A stretch of 64,000 nucleotides of DNA from Pseudomonadota bacterium (GCA_030685065.1 JAUXQH010000013.1:17994-81993); one strand, 5' to 3'. Counted from the stretch's first letter, positions 1-8,819 are shown. Notes: generated by a model from the letters alone, not told the origin. Program-made: numbers and translations.

Positions 1-828
1 GCCATCCATCGGACCGATCGGCTCGGGAGGCGTCACGTCCTCGCTGCGCACCACGAGCTCGGAGAGCACCGCGTCGACCTGGCTTGCGTCGAGCTTTCCT
101 TCCGCACGCAGCCGCCGCACGGCCTCGTCCTCTCCGGGGCGCACGGCGCGGATGGCGTCCATCTGGTCGCGCACGACCTGGCGCTCGTCTTCCGGCTCGG
201 CGCGCTCCACCGCCGTCAGCGGCAGGGCGTTGCTCTGCCCGGAGAGGTTCTCCCGGATGCGCTTGCCCGCGATGTCGGTGATGCGGCGGAGCGTGTCGAG
301 CACGCCGCGCCCCTCCGAGGCCACCGCCTCGATCACCGGCACCCCGAACGGGTTGAGCTCGGCGGTCATCTTGTCGACCGGCATCGCGCCGGCGATGTCG
401 CGCTTGTTGAGCTGGAGCACGAGCGGGATGCTGGAGAGGTCCAGGCCTTGCGCGCGAAGGTTGTCTTCGAGGTCGACCAGGGCCTCGAGGTTGGCCGTGG
501 CGCGCGCGGGGTTCGAGTCCGCCACGAACACCACGGCATCGGCGCCCTGGAGCACCACGCGGCGAGTCTCCTTGTAGTAGATCTGCCCGGGTACGGTGAA
601 CAGCTTGAACCGCGCGGTGAAGCCCGCGATCTCACCGAAGCGCAGCGGCGCGTAGTCGAAGAAGAGCGTCCGGTCCTGCTCCGTGCGCAACGAGTGGAGC
701 TCGCCGCGCTGCCCGGCCGGCATGAGGCGATGCAGCACCTCGACGTTCGTCGTCTTGCCGGAGAGCGCCGGCCCGTAGAAGACGATCTTCACTTCGATTT
801 CGCGTCGCGCGAAGTTGATCAGCGCCAT
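1..828 (-). CDS. MglA-like Ras-family GTPase with C-terminal extension (3' end outside window)
   Basis: Small GTP-binding protein of the bacterial MglA group, cytoplasmic polarity or motility switches in myxobacteria. Reading from the ATG at 828, the P-loop GPALSGKTTN lies at residues 19-28, DRTLFFD (switch region, like the TLFFD of MglA) near 52-58, TVPGQ near 78-82 in place of the Ras DxxGQ, and NKRD at 141-144 for guanine recognition. The start is supported by GGGAGG 8 bases upstream. The frame is open to base 1, giving at least 276 codons. Myxococcus MglA is about 195 residues, so this protein has an acidic extension of 80 or more residues and is probably an MglA paralogue rather than MglA itself. 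No MglB-like partner is visible on this side. Divergent from lgt. Confidence 0.88.
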   Translation of the reverse strand, partial: MALINFARREIEVKIVFYGPALSGKTTNVEVLHRLMPAGQRGELHSLRTEQDRTLFFDYAPLRFGEIAGFTARFKLFTVPGQIYYKETRRVVLQGADAVVFVADSNPARATANLEALVDLEDNLRAQGLDLSSIPLVLQLNKRDIAGAMPVDKMTAELNPFGVPVIEAVASEGRGVLDTLRRITDIAGKRIRENLSGQSNALPLTAVERAEPEDERQVVRDQMDAIRAVRPGEDEAVRRLRAEGKLDASQVDAVLSELVVRSEDVTPPEPIGPMDG

Positions 829-836
829 CGACCAGG

Positions 837-865
837 CCTCCCGGGGCCAGCGGAGGCGGATCATA
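837..865 (-). promoter_or_regulatory. ribosome binding site and possible -10 box of the MglA-like gene
   Basis: Read on the minus strand, GGGAGG at 842-837 sits 8 bases before the ATG at 828, and TATGAT at 865-860 matches a sigma-70 type -10 box. The -35 region is not clear. This is the divergent interval with lgt. Confidence 0.4.
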
Positions 866-940
866 CAGGATCCGGGCCATGAGCGGGGTCGGAAGCGTTA
901 AGACCGCTGCCCGCCGTTCGCCCCCACGCCGAGGCTCTCC

Positions 941-1741
941 ATGCATCCGCTCATTCCCGCGTTCGAGCCCTTCGCCATCGATCTGGGCCCCATCGCCATC
1001 CATGGCTTCGGGATCCTCGTCGCCATCGGTTTTCTCCTCGGCGGGAGCGTCGCGCAGAAGAAGGCGGCGCAGTTCACCGGGGACCCGAAAGCGTCCGATC
1101 GAATCAACCGCCTCGTCGGCTGGCTCATCTTCGGCACGTTCGTCGGCGGCCACCTCGGCGACGTGCTGATGTACCACCCGCAGGACCTGGCGAAGGACCC
1201 GATGCTGCTCTTCCGCGTGTGGGAGGGGCTCTCGAGCTTCGGCGGCTTCGCCATGTGCGTGCCGCTCTGCATCTGGTTCTTCCACCGGGAAAAGGTCAAT
1301 CCCTGGCCCTACCTCGACTCCCTCGCGTTCGGCTTCGCGATCGGCTGGTTCTTCGGGCGCATGGGCTGCTTCTCCGCCCACGACCACCCGGGCGCGCAGA
1401 CCAACTTCTGGCTCGGCGTGTACGGGATGTGCCCCGGCGGCAACCCGACGATCGCGTGCCACGACCTCGGCTTGTACGAGGCGCTCTGGTCGGGCGGCGT
1501 CTTCCTCCTCTTCACCCTCCTCGACCGCAAGCCCCGGTTCCACGGCTTCTACGTCGCGTGGATCGCCGTGCTCTACGGCCCGTTCCGGTTCCTGCTCGAC
1601 TTCGGCCGCTCGTCCCCGGTGGACGAGGGCGGCCGCCTCGCCGGGCTCACGCCCGCCCAGTACGGCAGCGTCATCGTGACCCTGCTCGGCGTCTGGATGT
1701 TGAGCACCCGGTCGAAGGCGGCGATGCGAAAGGCGGCGTGA
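941..1741 (+). CDS. lgt: Prolipoprotein diacylglyceryl transferase (Lgt)
   Basis: Inner-membrane enzyme that moves diacylglycerol from phosphatidylglycerol to the lipobox cysteine of prolipoproteins, the first step of lipoprotein maturation. At 266 residues it has a normal length, with several hydrophobic segments. The family signature appears as GRMGCFSAHDHPG around residues 140-152. The Asn of the E. coli GRxGNF motif is Cys here, a variant I recall from many distant Lgt homologues. The C-terminal RFLLDFGR segment followed by GLTPAQYGS matches the conserved Arg-containing end of the family. ATG at 941 has GAGG about 10 bases upstream. The window is crowded with lipoproteins that would be its substrates. 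Confidence 0.93.
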   Translation: MHPLIPAFEPFAIDLGPIAIHGFGILVAIGFLLGGSVAQKKAAQFTGDPKASDRINRLVGWLIFGTFVGGHLGDVLMYHPQDLAKDPMLLFRVWEGLSSFGGFAMCVPLCIWFFHREKVNPWPYLDSLAFGFAIGWFFGRMGCFSAHDHPGAQTNFWLGVYGMCPGGNPTIACHDLGLYEALWSGGVFLLFTLLDRKPRFHGFYVAWIAVLYGPFRFLLDFGRSSPVDEGGRLAGLTPAQYGSVIVTLLGVWMLSTRSKAAMRKAA

Positions 1742-1933
1742 AGCGCCGCTCCGTCGTCCGAGGTGGACGCGGACGAGGCCCTGACTCGGGCTGATCGGAG
1801 CGCCGGTACGAGGCGGGGTGGACCGCCTGCAGCAGGGTCCGGCGGTGGGGCCCCTTGGGGGGGACCGCCGGGGGCCCCTGATGCGGTTCTGGCGGTCCGG
1901 CCTGCATCGTGCCCCCCGGACGATCTCATCCGA

Positions 1934-3472
1934 TCAGTGATCGATCCCGCTGTTCAGCTCGAAGCCGGTGATGGTGTCGAGCGAGGCGGACGCGGGCTCG
2001 TAGAAGCTGATGCGCCCCAGATCGTGCTCCTGGCTCACCCACGCGGTGTTGCCGCCCGGCAGCACCCCGAGGTGCACCGGCTCGCTCGGGAGCCGAACCT
2101 CGTCGTACAACAGGGTCTCGAAGTTCAGGATCTCCAGGTACTTGAGCCCATCGAGCACGAAGAAGCCCCAACGACCGTCATCCGACGTGGCGAAGTTGGT
2201 GGGCTCGGCGTCGAGCACGAGCGGGTTCGTCCGGAAGTCGTCCAGATCGATGAGCGTCAGCGCCCACTCGCCGTAAAAAGGGCTCGTGCCGTCCGCTCCC
2301 TCGGCGTCCGCCCGGGTGTGGAACACCAGGAGCGAGCCGCCGGTCGGGCTCACGCCCATCGACGCGACGGGCTTGATCAAGCTCCGCTCGGTGATGGTCC
2401 CGCTCGTCACGTCCCACACGCCGTACGTCGTGAGAAGGGCCGCGTTCGTGTAGAGGATGGCGGTGCCGTCATCCGCGAACAACACCGAGCCGTAGGCGCT
2501 CGCCATGGGCGCGATCACGGGGGTACCCCAGGGATCGCGGGCGTCGAAGGTCCAGACCTCGCGGGCGCCGCGCGCGACGACGGAGATCCGCTCCCCGTCG
2601 GGAGACAGGTCCATGTCGGTCGGGTTCTCGCCCACGGGCACGCGCTCCACGGCCTCCCCGACCAGGTCCACCACGACCAGCTCGCTCGCCCCGAACTGCC
2701 GCACGAAGGCGAAGGCGCCGTCGGGAGAGAGCTCCACCTCCTCGGCGGCGGGCGCGTTCATCGCGTCCTCCTCGATGGGGATGAACCGGGGGGCGAGCAC
2801 GTCCGCAGTCAGATCGATGAGCGCGAGCGATGCGTCGCTCACGACGACCGCGAGGGCGCCGTCGACGCTCCACTTCACGCCGTGCGGGTTGAACCCCACG
2901 GCCATCGGCGTGTGGATGCCGGTGCCCAGGTTCACGAGGCTCACCTCGTTGAACGAGAGCACGCCGTCGGCGGGGTCTTCGCTCTCCGCGTCGGGGTCGT
3001 ACCAGGCCATCGCCCACTTGCCGTCGTCCGAGAGGGCGAGGCGGTTCAGGTTCGGCCGCACCGGGACATTGGTCACGGCCATGGTCGGCGCGTCCACGAT
3101 GCTGATGTCGTCGCTGCCCTCGTTGAGGGTGACGGCGTACGAGTAGTCGGCGGCGGTCGCGACGACGGCAGGCAGGGCGCCCACGTCGGCCGTGAGCGCG
3201 GCGAGGGAGGGCACGGACACCCGCGTGACCGTGCCGCGCGTCGGGTTGGCGATGAACACGTAGGCGTCCGTCGCGGCCGGCGCGAGGCGGAGGAAGTCGT
3301 CCTCCTCCTCGGGGGGCGTGTCCACGTCGGTGTCGTCGTGGTCCCCGGTATCGCTGGGGGGCTCGGCGCCCGAGTAGCCGGTGTCGCTACTCGCGTCCTG
3401 GGCGTACTTGAGTCCGCTCTCGCTGCACCCGCCGAGCGCCAGCAGCGCGAGCATCGCTCGTCCGGCGCGCAT
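1934..3472 (-). CDS. Beta-propeller lipoprotein (paralogue A')
   Basis: Predicted surface or periplasmic lipoprotein of 512 residues. The signal peptide ends in a lipobox (LALGGC), followed by an Asp/Thr/Glu-rich spacer to about residue 60, then repeated blades with YVTN/TolB-like wording (AYVFIANPTRGTVTRV, LSPDGAFAFVRQFG, LSPDGERISVVARG). It is closely similar along its whole length to the product of 5700-7253, with near-identical endings (TITGFELNS), so the two are recent duplicates. Its ATG overlaps the stop of the barrel gene upstream (ATGA at 3472), so translation is probably coupled. Last gene of the four-gene operon 7253-1934. The ligand or partner is unknown. The fold call is firm; the cellular role is inference. 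Confidence 0.8.
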   Translation of the reverse strand: MRAGRAMLALLALGGCSESGLKYAQDASSDTGYSGAEPPSDTGDHDDTDVDTPPEEEDDFLRLAPAATDAYVFIANPTRGTVTRVSVPSLAALTADVGALPAVVATAADYSYAVTLNEGSDDISIVDAPTMAVTNVPVRPNLNRLALSDDGKWAMAWYDPDAESEDPADGVLSFNEVSLVNLGTGIHTPMAVGFNPHGVKWSVDGALAVVVSDASLALIDLTADVLAPRFIPIEEDAMNAPAAEEVELSPDGAFAFVRQFGASELVVVDLVGEAVERVPVGENPTDMDLSPDGERISVVARGAREVWTFDARDPWGTPVIAPMASAYGSVLFADDGTAILYTNAALLTTYGVWDVTSGTITERSLIKPVASMGVSPTGGSLLVFHTRADAEGADGTSPFYGEWALTLIDLDDFRTNPLVLDAEPTNFATSDDGRWGFFVLDGLKYLEILNFETLLYDEVRLPSEPVHLGVLPGGNTAWVSQEHDLGRISFYEPASASLDTITGFELNSGIDH

Positions 3473-4110
3473 CAGAACCGCACCCCGACGCCCGTGCGCC
3501 CGGCGAACCCGGAGAACTGCACCGAGCCGAGATCCGGGAGGACCATCGGGGCCAACCAGCCGTAGCCGAGCTCGACGTACGGGGCGATCGCGACCTGGCC
3601 GCGGACCCGGATGATGAAGTCGAGCCCGCCGCCGGCGAGGAAGCCGCCGGTCAGCCCGGCGCGCTGCACCTGGGTGAGGTTCTCGTCGTCGTTGCTGTCG
3701 TCATCCAGGCGGGCGAGCCCGCGCATGCCGACCACCTGGGCGGTGACGTAGGGATGGAGCCACTTGAACACCTTCACGTCCGCCTTGGAGCCGACCGTGA
3801 TCTGGTCCGTGTAAAGGGCGGCGCGGAACGAGCCGCTCTCGTCGTAGTAGTCGTCGTCCTCCTCACCGGCGCCGTTGAAGTACACGGTGGCGCCGTTCGT
3901 GGCGTGTTGCCACCCCGCGATGATGGCCACGTTGGGGTGCACGGCAAAGCCGCCGCGGAGCCCCACGGAGGCCAGCGAGTCCCCCGACGAGAAGAGATCC
4001 CACGCCGGGTCGTTCGCGCCGATCCAGCCGACCTCGAAGCTGAGCTCGTTGGACGAGGCGGCCGCCGGAGACGCGAGGGTGACGAGCAGGGAGATCATCG
4101 TGGAAAGCAT
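3472..4110 (-). CDS. Outer-membrane beta-barrel protein of the propeller operon
   Basis: Predicted outer-membrane protein of 212 residues. A signal peptide (cleaved near AAASSN) is followed by alternating amphipathic strands with many Gly and aromatic residues, and the chain ends in TGVGVRF, the terminal Phe typical of Bam-assembled barrels. Its size suits an 8-strand barrel. It starts 1 base after the stop of the propeller gene B and its stop overlaps the start of propeller A', so it sits inside the lipoprotein set. This suggests the propellers attach to, or are displayed through, this barrel; that link is inference from gene order. Confidence 0.78.
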   Translation of the reverse strand: MLSTMISLLVTLASPAAASSNELSFEVGWIGANDPAWDLFSSGDSLASVGLRGGFAVHPNVAIIAGWQHATNGATVYFNGAGEEDDDYYDESGSFRAALYTDQITVGSKADVKVFKWLHPYVTAQVVGMRGLARLDDDSNDDENLTQVQRAGLTGGFLAGGGLDFIIRVRGQVAIAPYVELGYGWLAPMVLPDLGSVQFSGFAGRTGVGVRF

Positions 4111-4111
4111 G

Positions 4112-5707
4112 TTATTCCTCCACGTTGCGGCGCGGCAACAGCGGTCGATCGAGCAGGCCGGTCGACGCGAAGCCGGCGGCGGTGGTGAGGGTCTCGGTGG
4201 CGGCGTCCACGAAGGTGACGAGGCCGAGGGCGTTGGGGTGGGTCACGACGAACAGCCCGCCGGGCATCGCGTCGATGCCGACGGGGGGCTCCTCGAGCAC
4301 GATCTCGCTCGCGGTGGCGGCGGCCACGTCGATCTTCTGGAGGGCATCCACGCCGCTCATCAGCACGAGCGCGTAGTTGGCGGTGTCAGCCGTCGTGAGC
4401 GCAAATCCGACCGGCTCGCCCTCGAGCAGCAGCGCGACCGGATCGCGGGGGGCCAGCCCGAGCTCGAACAAGCCGAGCCCGTAGTACTGATCGTAGAACC
4501 CGGACACGTCGTTCCCGCCCGAGCTCTCGGTGCGCATCGTCGCGACGCCCCAGGCGGCGTCCTCGGTGAGGCGCAGCTCCATGACCGGGTTCTCGGCGCG
4601 CTCTTCGTGGAGCGTGCCCGAGAGGGTGTCGAACAGGTACACGTCGTGCGTGTTGCCGCGGTCGTTGTACAGGACGACCTGCCCGTCGCCGCCAGAGAGC
4701 TGCGTGCACGGCTCGTCGAGGGGGAAGCTCTCCACCTCGAACAGCTCGTGCTCGAGCACGTCGAGCGCCGCGCGGTTGGCGTAGACGATGAGGGTGTGGT
4801 TGGTCGCCGCGTCGACGAGCAGATCGGCCGGCACGCCGTCGAGCTCGACGATGTCGATGCTCTCGTTCGTCAGATCGAGCACGTACAGCTCGCTCTGACC
4901 GGACACGCTGACGAGGGCGTACTCGGTGTCGCCGTCGTCGTCGGAGATCAGCACGGCGTTGTCGGGATCGACCTCCTGATCGACGTCGAGCGTGAGCGGG
5001 TAGACGACGGTTCGGGTCCACGCGTCTTCACCGACGAGCGAGACCACGGCGACCTTGCTGCGGGAGAGCACGAGGGCCTTCCCGCCGTCCGCGCTGAACA
5101 GCACGTTCTCCGGGGCGAAGCCGACGGGCACCGCGTGCGACTCGCCGGACGCGATGTCGACGAACACGGCCTCGGTGAGGTTGAGCACCCCCGACACGTC
5201 GATGGAGGCGCCCGCGGAGAAGTCCAGGTAGGCCACGGCCAACGTGCCCGCGTCGTTGAAGGCGAAGGCGTTGTACTGGGCGGGCACGTCGAGCGCGTGC
5301 TCCACGGCGCCGTCGCGGATCAGCACGAGCTCGGACGCGGTGTCGAGGTCCTCGTCCCGGCAATCGTCGACGTACACGATCGTCGGATCGTCGTCCGAGC
5401 ACACCGGCCACGAGACGAACGCGAGGATCGTCTGGTTGTCCGGCGCGAGCGTCATGCGGTCGGGGGAGGCCCCCGCGAGATCCACGGCGGCGAAGGAGCC
5501 GTCGGGCCGCACGCGAACGAGGTCACCGGCGGCGGGGAGGCGCACGTACACGCCGTCTTCGGCGGGCACGACCGCGGGATCCCACGTGGCGTCGTCGAGG
5601 TAGTTGGTGCTCTGGCCCGGGAGATCCCAGGGGTCACACCCGGCGAGCAGGCCGAGGAGCGGGGCGCAGAGGAGGGGGAGGCGGCGGAGGCGTGGGGCGC
5701 TAGTCAT
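4112..5707 (-). CDS. Beta-propeller lipoprotein (divergent paralogue B)
   Basis: Lipoprotein of 531 residues with a clear lipobox (LLGLLAGC) after a basic n-region. The body aligns in order with propellers A and A' but is more distant: blades such as QSELYVLDLTNESIDIVELDG and DVYLFDTLSGTLHEE correspond to DLVVVDLV and FAVWDTATGTITE in A. It lacks the long acidic spacer of its paralogues. The start codon lies 8 bases inside the end of gene A and its stop is 1 base from the barrel start, so it is the second gene of a compact operon. Function unknown; a surface-exposed binding propeller is the best guess. Confidence 0.78.
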   Translation of the reverse strand: MTSAPRLRRLPLLCAPLLGLLAGCDPWDLPGQSTNYLDDATWDPAVVPAEDGVYVRLPAAGDLVRVRPDGSFAAVDLAGASPDRMTLAPDNQTILAFVSWPVCSDDDPTIVYVDDCRDEDLDTASELVLIRDGAVEHALDVPAQYNAFAFNDAGTLAVAYLDFSAGASIDVSGVLNLTEAVFVDIASGESHAVPVGFAPENVLFSADGGKALVLSRSKVAVVSLVGEDAWTRTVVYPLTLDVDQEVDPDNAVLISDDDGDTEYALVSVSGQSELYVLDLTNESIDIVELDGVPADLLVDAATNHTLIVYANRAALDVLEHELFEVESFPLDEPCTQLSGGDGQVVLYNDRGNTHDVYLFDTLSGTLHEERAENPVMELRLTEDAAWGVATMRTESSGGNDVSGFYDQYYGLGLFELGLAPRDPVALLLEGEPVGFALTTADTANYALVLMSGVDALQKIDVAAATASEIVLEEPPVGIDAMPGGLFVVTHPNALGLVTFVDAATETLTTAAGFASTGLLDRPLLPRRNVEE

Positions 5708-7253
5708 GTTCGATCTCGCTGTTCAGCTCGAAGCCGGTGATGGTGTCGAGCGCGTCTGCATCGGGGTCGTAGAAGGAGAGGCGGCCGAGATCGTGGTCCT
5801 GGCTCACCCAGGCGATCTCGCTGCCGGGGAGCACGCCGAGGTGCACCGGGGGGCTCTTCAGGGTCACCTCCTCGTAGAGAAGCGTGTCGAAGTCCAGGAC
5901 TTCCAGCCACTTGTTCCCATCCATCACGAAGAAGCCGTACCGGCCGTCGTCGCTGGTGGAGTAGGACGCCGGCTCGTCCGGGAGCAGCATCGGGTTCTGA
6001 CGGAAGTCGCCCAGATCGATGAGGGTCAGGGCCCACTCGCCCGCGAAGGGGCTGTCCGGGTCGGCGTCGGCCGCGTCCGCCTGGGTGTGGAACGCGAGCA
6101 GGGAGCCGCCCGTCGGGCTCACGCCCAGGCTCTGCACCGGCTTGACGAGGCTCCGCTCCGTGATCGTGCCGGTGGCGGTGTCCCACACGGCAAACGACGC
6201 GAGCAACGAGGCGTTCGTGTAGAGGATCGCCTGGCTCCCGTCCCCGGTGTAGAGCAGCGAGCCGTACGGGGAGTCGAACGGTACGACCGTCGCCACCGCG
6301 AAGGGGTTGGTAGCCTCGAGGACCCAGAGCTCCTGGGCCCCGCGGGACACGACCGTGAGCGTGTTGCCGTCGGGAGAGAGGTCGAGATCGGTGGGGTTGT
6401 CGCCCACGGTCACGCGGTCGACGCCGAGGGTCACGAGGTCCACGACGACCAGATCGTTCGAGCCGAACTGGCGCACGTACGCGTAGCTGCCGTCGGGAGA
6501 GAGCTCCACTTCCTCGGCCTGCGGGGCGTCCACCGGGTCGTCCGAGATCTCGATGAGCGTGGGCGAGAGGGTGGTCGCCGTCAGGTCGATGAGCGCGAGG
6601 GAGGCGTCGCTCACCACGAGGGCGAGGGTGCCGTCCTCGCTCCACCGAACGCCGCGTGGGTTGAATCCCACAGCGAGGGGTGTGTGCGCGCCCGTGTCGA
6701 GGTGCACGAAGCTCACCTCGTTGAAGCTCTGCACGCCGCCGTCCCCGCCGCCGTCGTCGAGGTCGGGGTCGTACCAGGCCATCACCCAGGCGGCGTCCCC
6801 CGAGAGCGCGAGCCGGTTGAAGTTGGGGCGAATCGCCACTTCCCGAACCGCGAGCGTGGAGGCCTCGATGATGCTGACCGAGTCACTTCCCTCGTTCAAC
6901 GTCACGGCCCGCGAGTAGTCCGCCGTGGTCTGGATGACCGACGGGCCCGCGCCGACGGCCGTCGTGAGCACTTCGAGGCTCGGGACGGAGATGCGCGTGA
7001 CCGTGTCCCGCGTCGGATTGGCGACGAAGACATAGGCATCCGTTGCAGAGGGCGCGAGGGAGAGGAAGTCGTCCTCCTCTTCGGGGGGGCCGTCGTCGTC
7101 GGAGTCGGCGTCGGCATCGACATCGGCGTCGCCCTCGGAGGCGTCGCCAGTGTCGTCACGGGCGTGGTCCCCCGCGCCAAGATCGTAGTCGGCGGAGCAG
7201 CTCGCGAGGAGCAGCACCAGGGGAAGGGGGGATCGCAGCATTCGGCTCTCCAT
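5700..7253 (-). CDS. Beta-propeller lipoprotein (paralogue A, first gene of operon)
   Basis: Lipoprotein of 517 residues when started at the ATG at 7253, which has GGAGA a few bases upstream; a longer frame to 7310 lacks support. The lipobox is LVLLLASC. An acidic spacer (DADVDADADSDDD, then PPEEEDDF) precedes propeller blades almost identical in order to gene A' (ADYSRAVTLNEGSDSVSI, LSPDGSYAYVRQFG, LGVSPTGGSLLAFHTQ). First gene of a four-gene operon. The upstream stretch carries two direct copies of TGCACGAAC, 15 bases apart, that may be regulatory. Role unknown; the family resembles YVTN-type surface propellers. Confidence 0.8.
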   Translation of the reverse strand: MESRMLRSPLPLVLLLASCSADYDLGAGDHARDDTGDASEGDADVDADADSDDDGPPEEEDDFLSLAPSATDAYVFVANPTRDTVTRISVPSLEVLTTAVGAGPSVIQTTADYSRAVTLNEGSDSVSIIEASTLAVREVAIRPNFNRLALSGDAAWVMAWYDPDLDDGGGDGGVQSFNEVSFVHLDTGAHTPLAVGFNPRGVRWSEDGTLALVVSDASLALIDLTATTLSPTLIEISDDPVDAPQAEEVELSPDGSYAYVRQFGSNDLVVVDLVTLGVDRVTVGDNPTDLDLSPDGNTLTVVSRGAQELWVLEATNPFAVATVVPFDSPYGSLLYTGDGSQAILYTNASLLASFAVWDTATGTITERSLVKPVQSLGVSPTGGSLLAFHTQADAADADPDSPFAGEWALTLIDLGDFRQNPMLLPDEPASYSTSDDGRYGFFVMDGNKWLEVLDFDTLLYEEVTLKSPPVHLGVLPGSEIAWVSQDHDLGRLSFYDPDADALDTITGFELNSEIEHD

Positions 7254-7276
7254 GCTTGTCTCCGTGCGTCGGGCTC

Positions 7277-7300
7277 TGCACGAACTGACTTTGCACGAAC
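7277..7300 (-). promoter_or_regulatory. direct repeat TGCACGAAC x2 upstream of propeller operon
   Basis: TGCACGAAC occurs at 7277-7285 and again at 7292-7300 on the plus strand (GTTCGTGCA in the direction of transcription). The repeat begins 24 bases upstream of the chosen ATG of the first propeller gene. Spacing of about 1.5 helical turns suits a dimeric activator or repressor site, but no regulator is known and chance is not excluded. Confidence 0.25.
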
Positions 7301-7419
7301 CATGCCACACTGCGCCGACGGGTGGGAGCGTTCCTTCCGACGGGCGCTTCTACGCGGTCGGAGGTCTGGGCGGGGCGGCCTCCGCGGACGCCCATGACGT
7401 TGATGTCACGGACGAGATC

Positions 7420-7941
7420 TCAGGAACGCGCGCCCATGCGATCGCGCTCCACGAGCAACAACGCGACGATGGACTTCGCATCGGTCATCTCGCCGCGTCG
7501 GATCAGCGCCACCGCCTCGGCCAACGGCATGCGGACGGGGTCGATGATCTCGTCCGCGTCCAGATCGGTCGCCACCTGGGTGAGCCCGGTCGCGACGTAC
7601 AGATGGATCACCTCGTCGGTGAAGGCCGGCGTGGTGTGGATCGACGTGAGGCGCGCGAGCGTGCCGACGAGGCCGACCTCCTCCGCGAGCTCGCGGGCGG
7701 CACACACCTCGGGCGACTCGCCGGGGTCGAGCTTGCCCGCCGGGATCTCCCAGATGGTGCCCCCCGCCGCATGGCGGTGCTGGCGGATCAGCGTGACGGT
7801 GCCGTCGGCATGGAGGGGCACAACGGCGGCGGCGCCGGGGTGGCGCAGCACCGCGAGGTCGACAACCCGGCCGTTGGGGAGGGCCACCGTCTCGACTCCG
7901 TAGTCGCCGATAGAGCTCTTGTGCAGGGAACGTCGCGTCAT
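7420..7941 (-). CDS. Nudix hydrolase, ADP-ribose pyrophosphatase type
   Basis: Cytoplasmic hydrolase of 173 residues that would split ADP-ribose or related nucleoside diphosphates. The full Nudix box GX5EX7REUXEEXGU is present as GKLDPGESPEVCAARE followed by LAEEVGL, around residues 68-90, preceded by the GGTIWEIPAG strand typical of the NudF/ADPRase branch. TPAFTDEVIHLYVA after the box is also typical of ADPRases. It stands alone on the reverse strand between two lipoprotein genes; no operon partner suggests a specific substrate. Confidence 0.9.
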   Translation of the reverse strand: MTRRSLHKSSIGDYGVETVALPNGRVVDLAVLRHPGAAAVVPLHADGTVTLIRQHRHAAGGTIWEIPAGKLDPGESPEVCAARELAEEVGLVGTLARLTSIHTTPAFTDEVIHLYVATGLTQVATDLDADEIIDPVRMPLAEAVALIRRGEMTDAKSIVALLLVERDRMGARS

Positions 7942-7987
7942 GCCGGAAGGCTCCGGGAAAGGCTCGCTCAGAGCGCGGGCCCGGCGG

Positions 7988-8596
7988 CTATTCCTGCTCG
8001 ATCAGCGGGTAGGTGATGGCGCCCGACACGTCGACCGTGAAGTAGTTCCAGTAGTCGAACTGGTAGCCGAACTCGATGACGGTGCCGTCGAACGCGGCGC
8101 CCTCGTCGGACGCGTACTCCTCGAGGCCGCCGTCCGCCTCGCGGAAGAAGTACACCGCCGCCGCGCCGTCCGAGAGGACCACGCCGCGCCAGCCCGTGCC
8201 GAACTCGAGGTAGCCATCACACGCGCTCTCGCGGTCGGGCTCGATCTCGTAGAAGTAGTCGCAGATCCCGCACAGCGCGTGGAGCGCGTCGTAATCGCTG
8301 GTGCCCTCGGCGATCACGGTTCCGGTCTCGAGCACCGTCTCGTCGCACTCGTAGCCGAAGTCCGAGTAGAAGAACCGCCGCGTGGCGTTCCACACCGAGT
8401 AGTCCGGCACCATCACCGGCTCGACGTCGGTGTCCTCGACGTCGGTGTCATCCGTGTCGGTGTCGTCAACGTCCGTATCGGCGGACGTGTCGTCCGCGGC
8501 GGTGTCGTCGACCGGGGCGGCCGTGTCATCCGCGAGCTTGATCGTGCCCGGGGCGCAAGCCGTGAGGAACAAGAAGGCAAGCAACGTGCGTGACAT
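7988..8596 (-). CDS. Small lipoprotein with Asp/Thr repeat spacer
   Basis: Lipoprotein of 202 residues starting at the ATG at 8596 (MSRTLLAFLFLTAC, lipobox LTAC). The longer frame toward 8851 runs through the tRNA-Leu gene and is spurious. Residues about 23-58 are a simple spacer made of DDT, DTD and DVED units, coded by short GAC/ACC-type repeats that could slip. The mature domain has a few Cys (YECDE, CGICDYFYE) and ends in a strand-rich segment (IEFGYQFDYWNYFTVDV). No known family recognised. Confidence 0.75.
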   Translation of the reverse strand: MSRTLLAFLFLTACAPGTIKLADDTAAPVDDTAADDTSADTDVDDTDTDDTDVEDTDVEPVMVPDYSVWNATRRFFYSDFGYECDETVLETGTVIAEGTSDYDALHALCGICDYFYEIEPDRESACDGYLEFGTGWRGVVLSDGAAAVYFFREADGGLEEYASDEGAAFDGTVIEFGYQFDYWNYFTVDVSGAITYPLIEQE

Positions 8597-8707
8597 GGTC
8601 GTTCCCTGGAATGCCCGGGGGGCTGGTTGCCCTCGAGCTTCAGATTCCGAACGGTACATGCCACGCACCGCGGCCGTTCCGCAAGGAATTGAAGCCGGAA
8701 GTGAATG

Positions 8708-8793
8708 TGGTGCGGGAGAGGGGACTTGAACCCCTACGGGAGTTACCCCACCAGGTCCTGAGCCTGGCGCGTCTGCCATTCCGCCACCCCCGC
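8708..8793 (-). tRNA. tRNA-Leu (anticodon CAG)
   Basis: On the minus strand, acceptor GCGGGGG at 8793-8787 pairs with the 3' CTCCCGC ending at 8712. The anticodon arm CCAGG-CTCAGGA-CCTGG gives a 7-base loop with anticodon CAG, followed by a long variable arm typical of class II leucine tRNAs, then GGTTCAAGT in the T arm. The discriminator A is followed by an encoded CCA at 8710-8708. It decodes CUG, a major Leu codon in this GC-rich genome. Confidence 0.95.
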
Positions 8794-8819
8794 GGGTGAC
8801 TCTACGGTCGCCCAGCGGT

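Noticed and set aside
1742..1933. intrinsic terminator after lgt
   Set aside because: GC-rich self-complementary stretches (GGGGCCCC, CCGCCGGGGGCCCC) are present but no clear stem with a T-run; left uncalled.
1763..3565. 600-codon plus-strand open frame opposite the propeller/barrel genes
   Set aside because: Arg/Val/Gly-rich shadow typical of GC-rich antisense; the minus strand has signal peptides, lipobox and propeller motifs.
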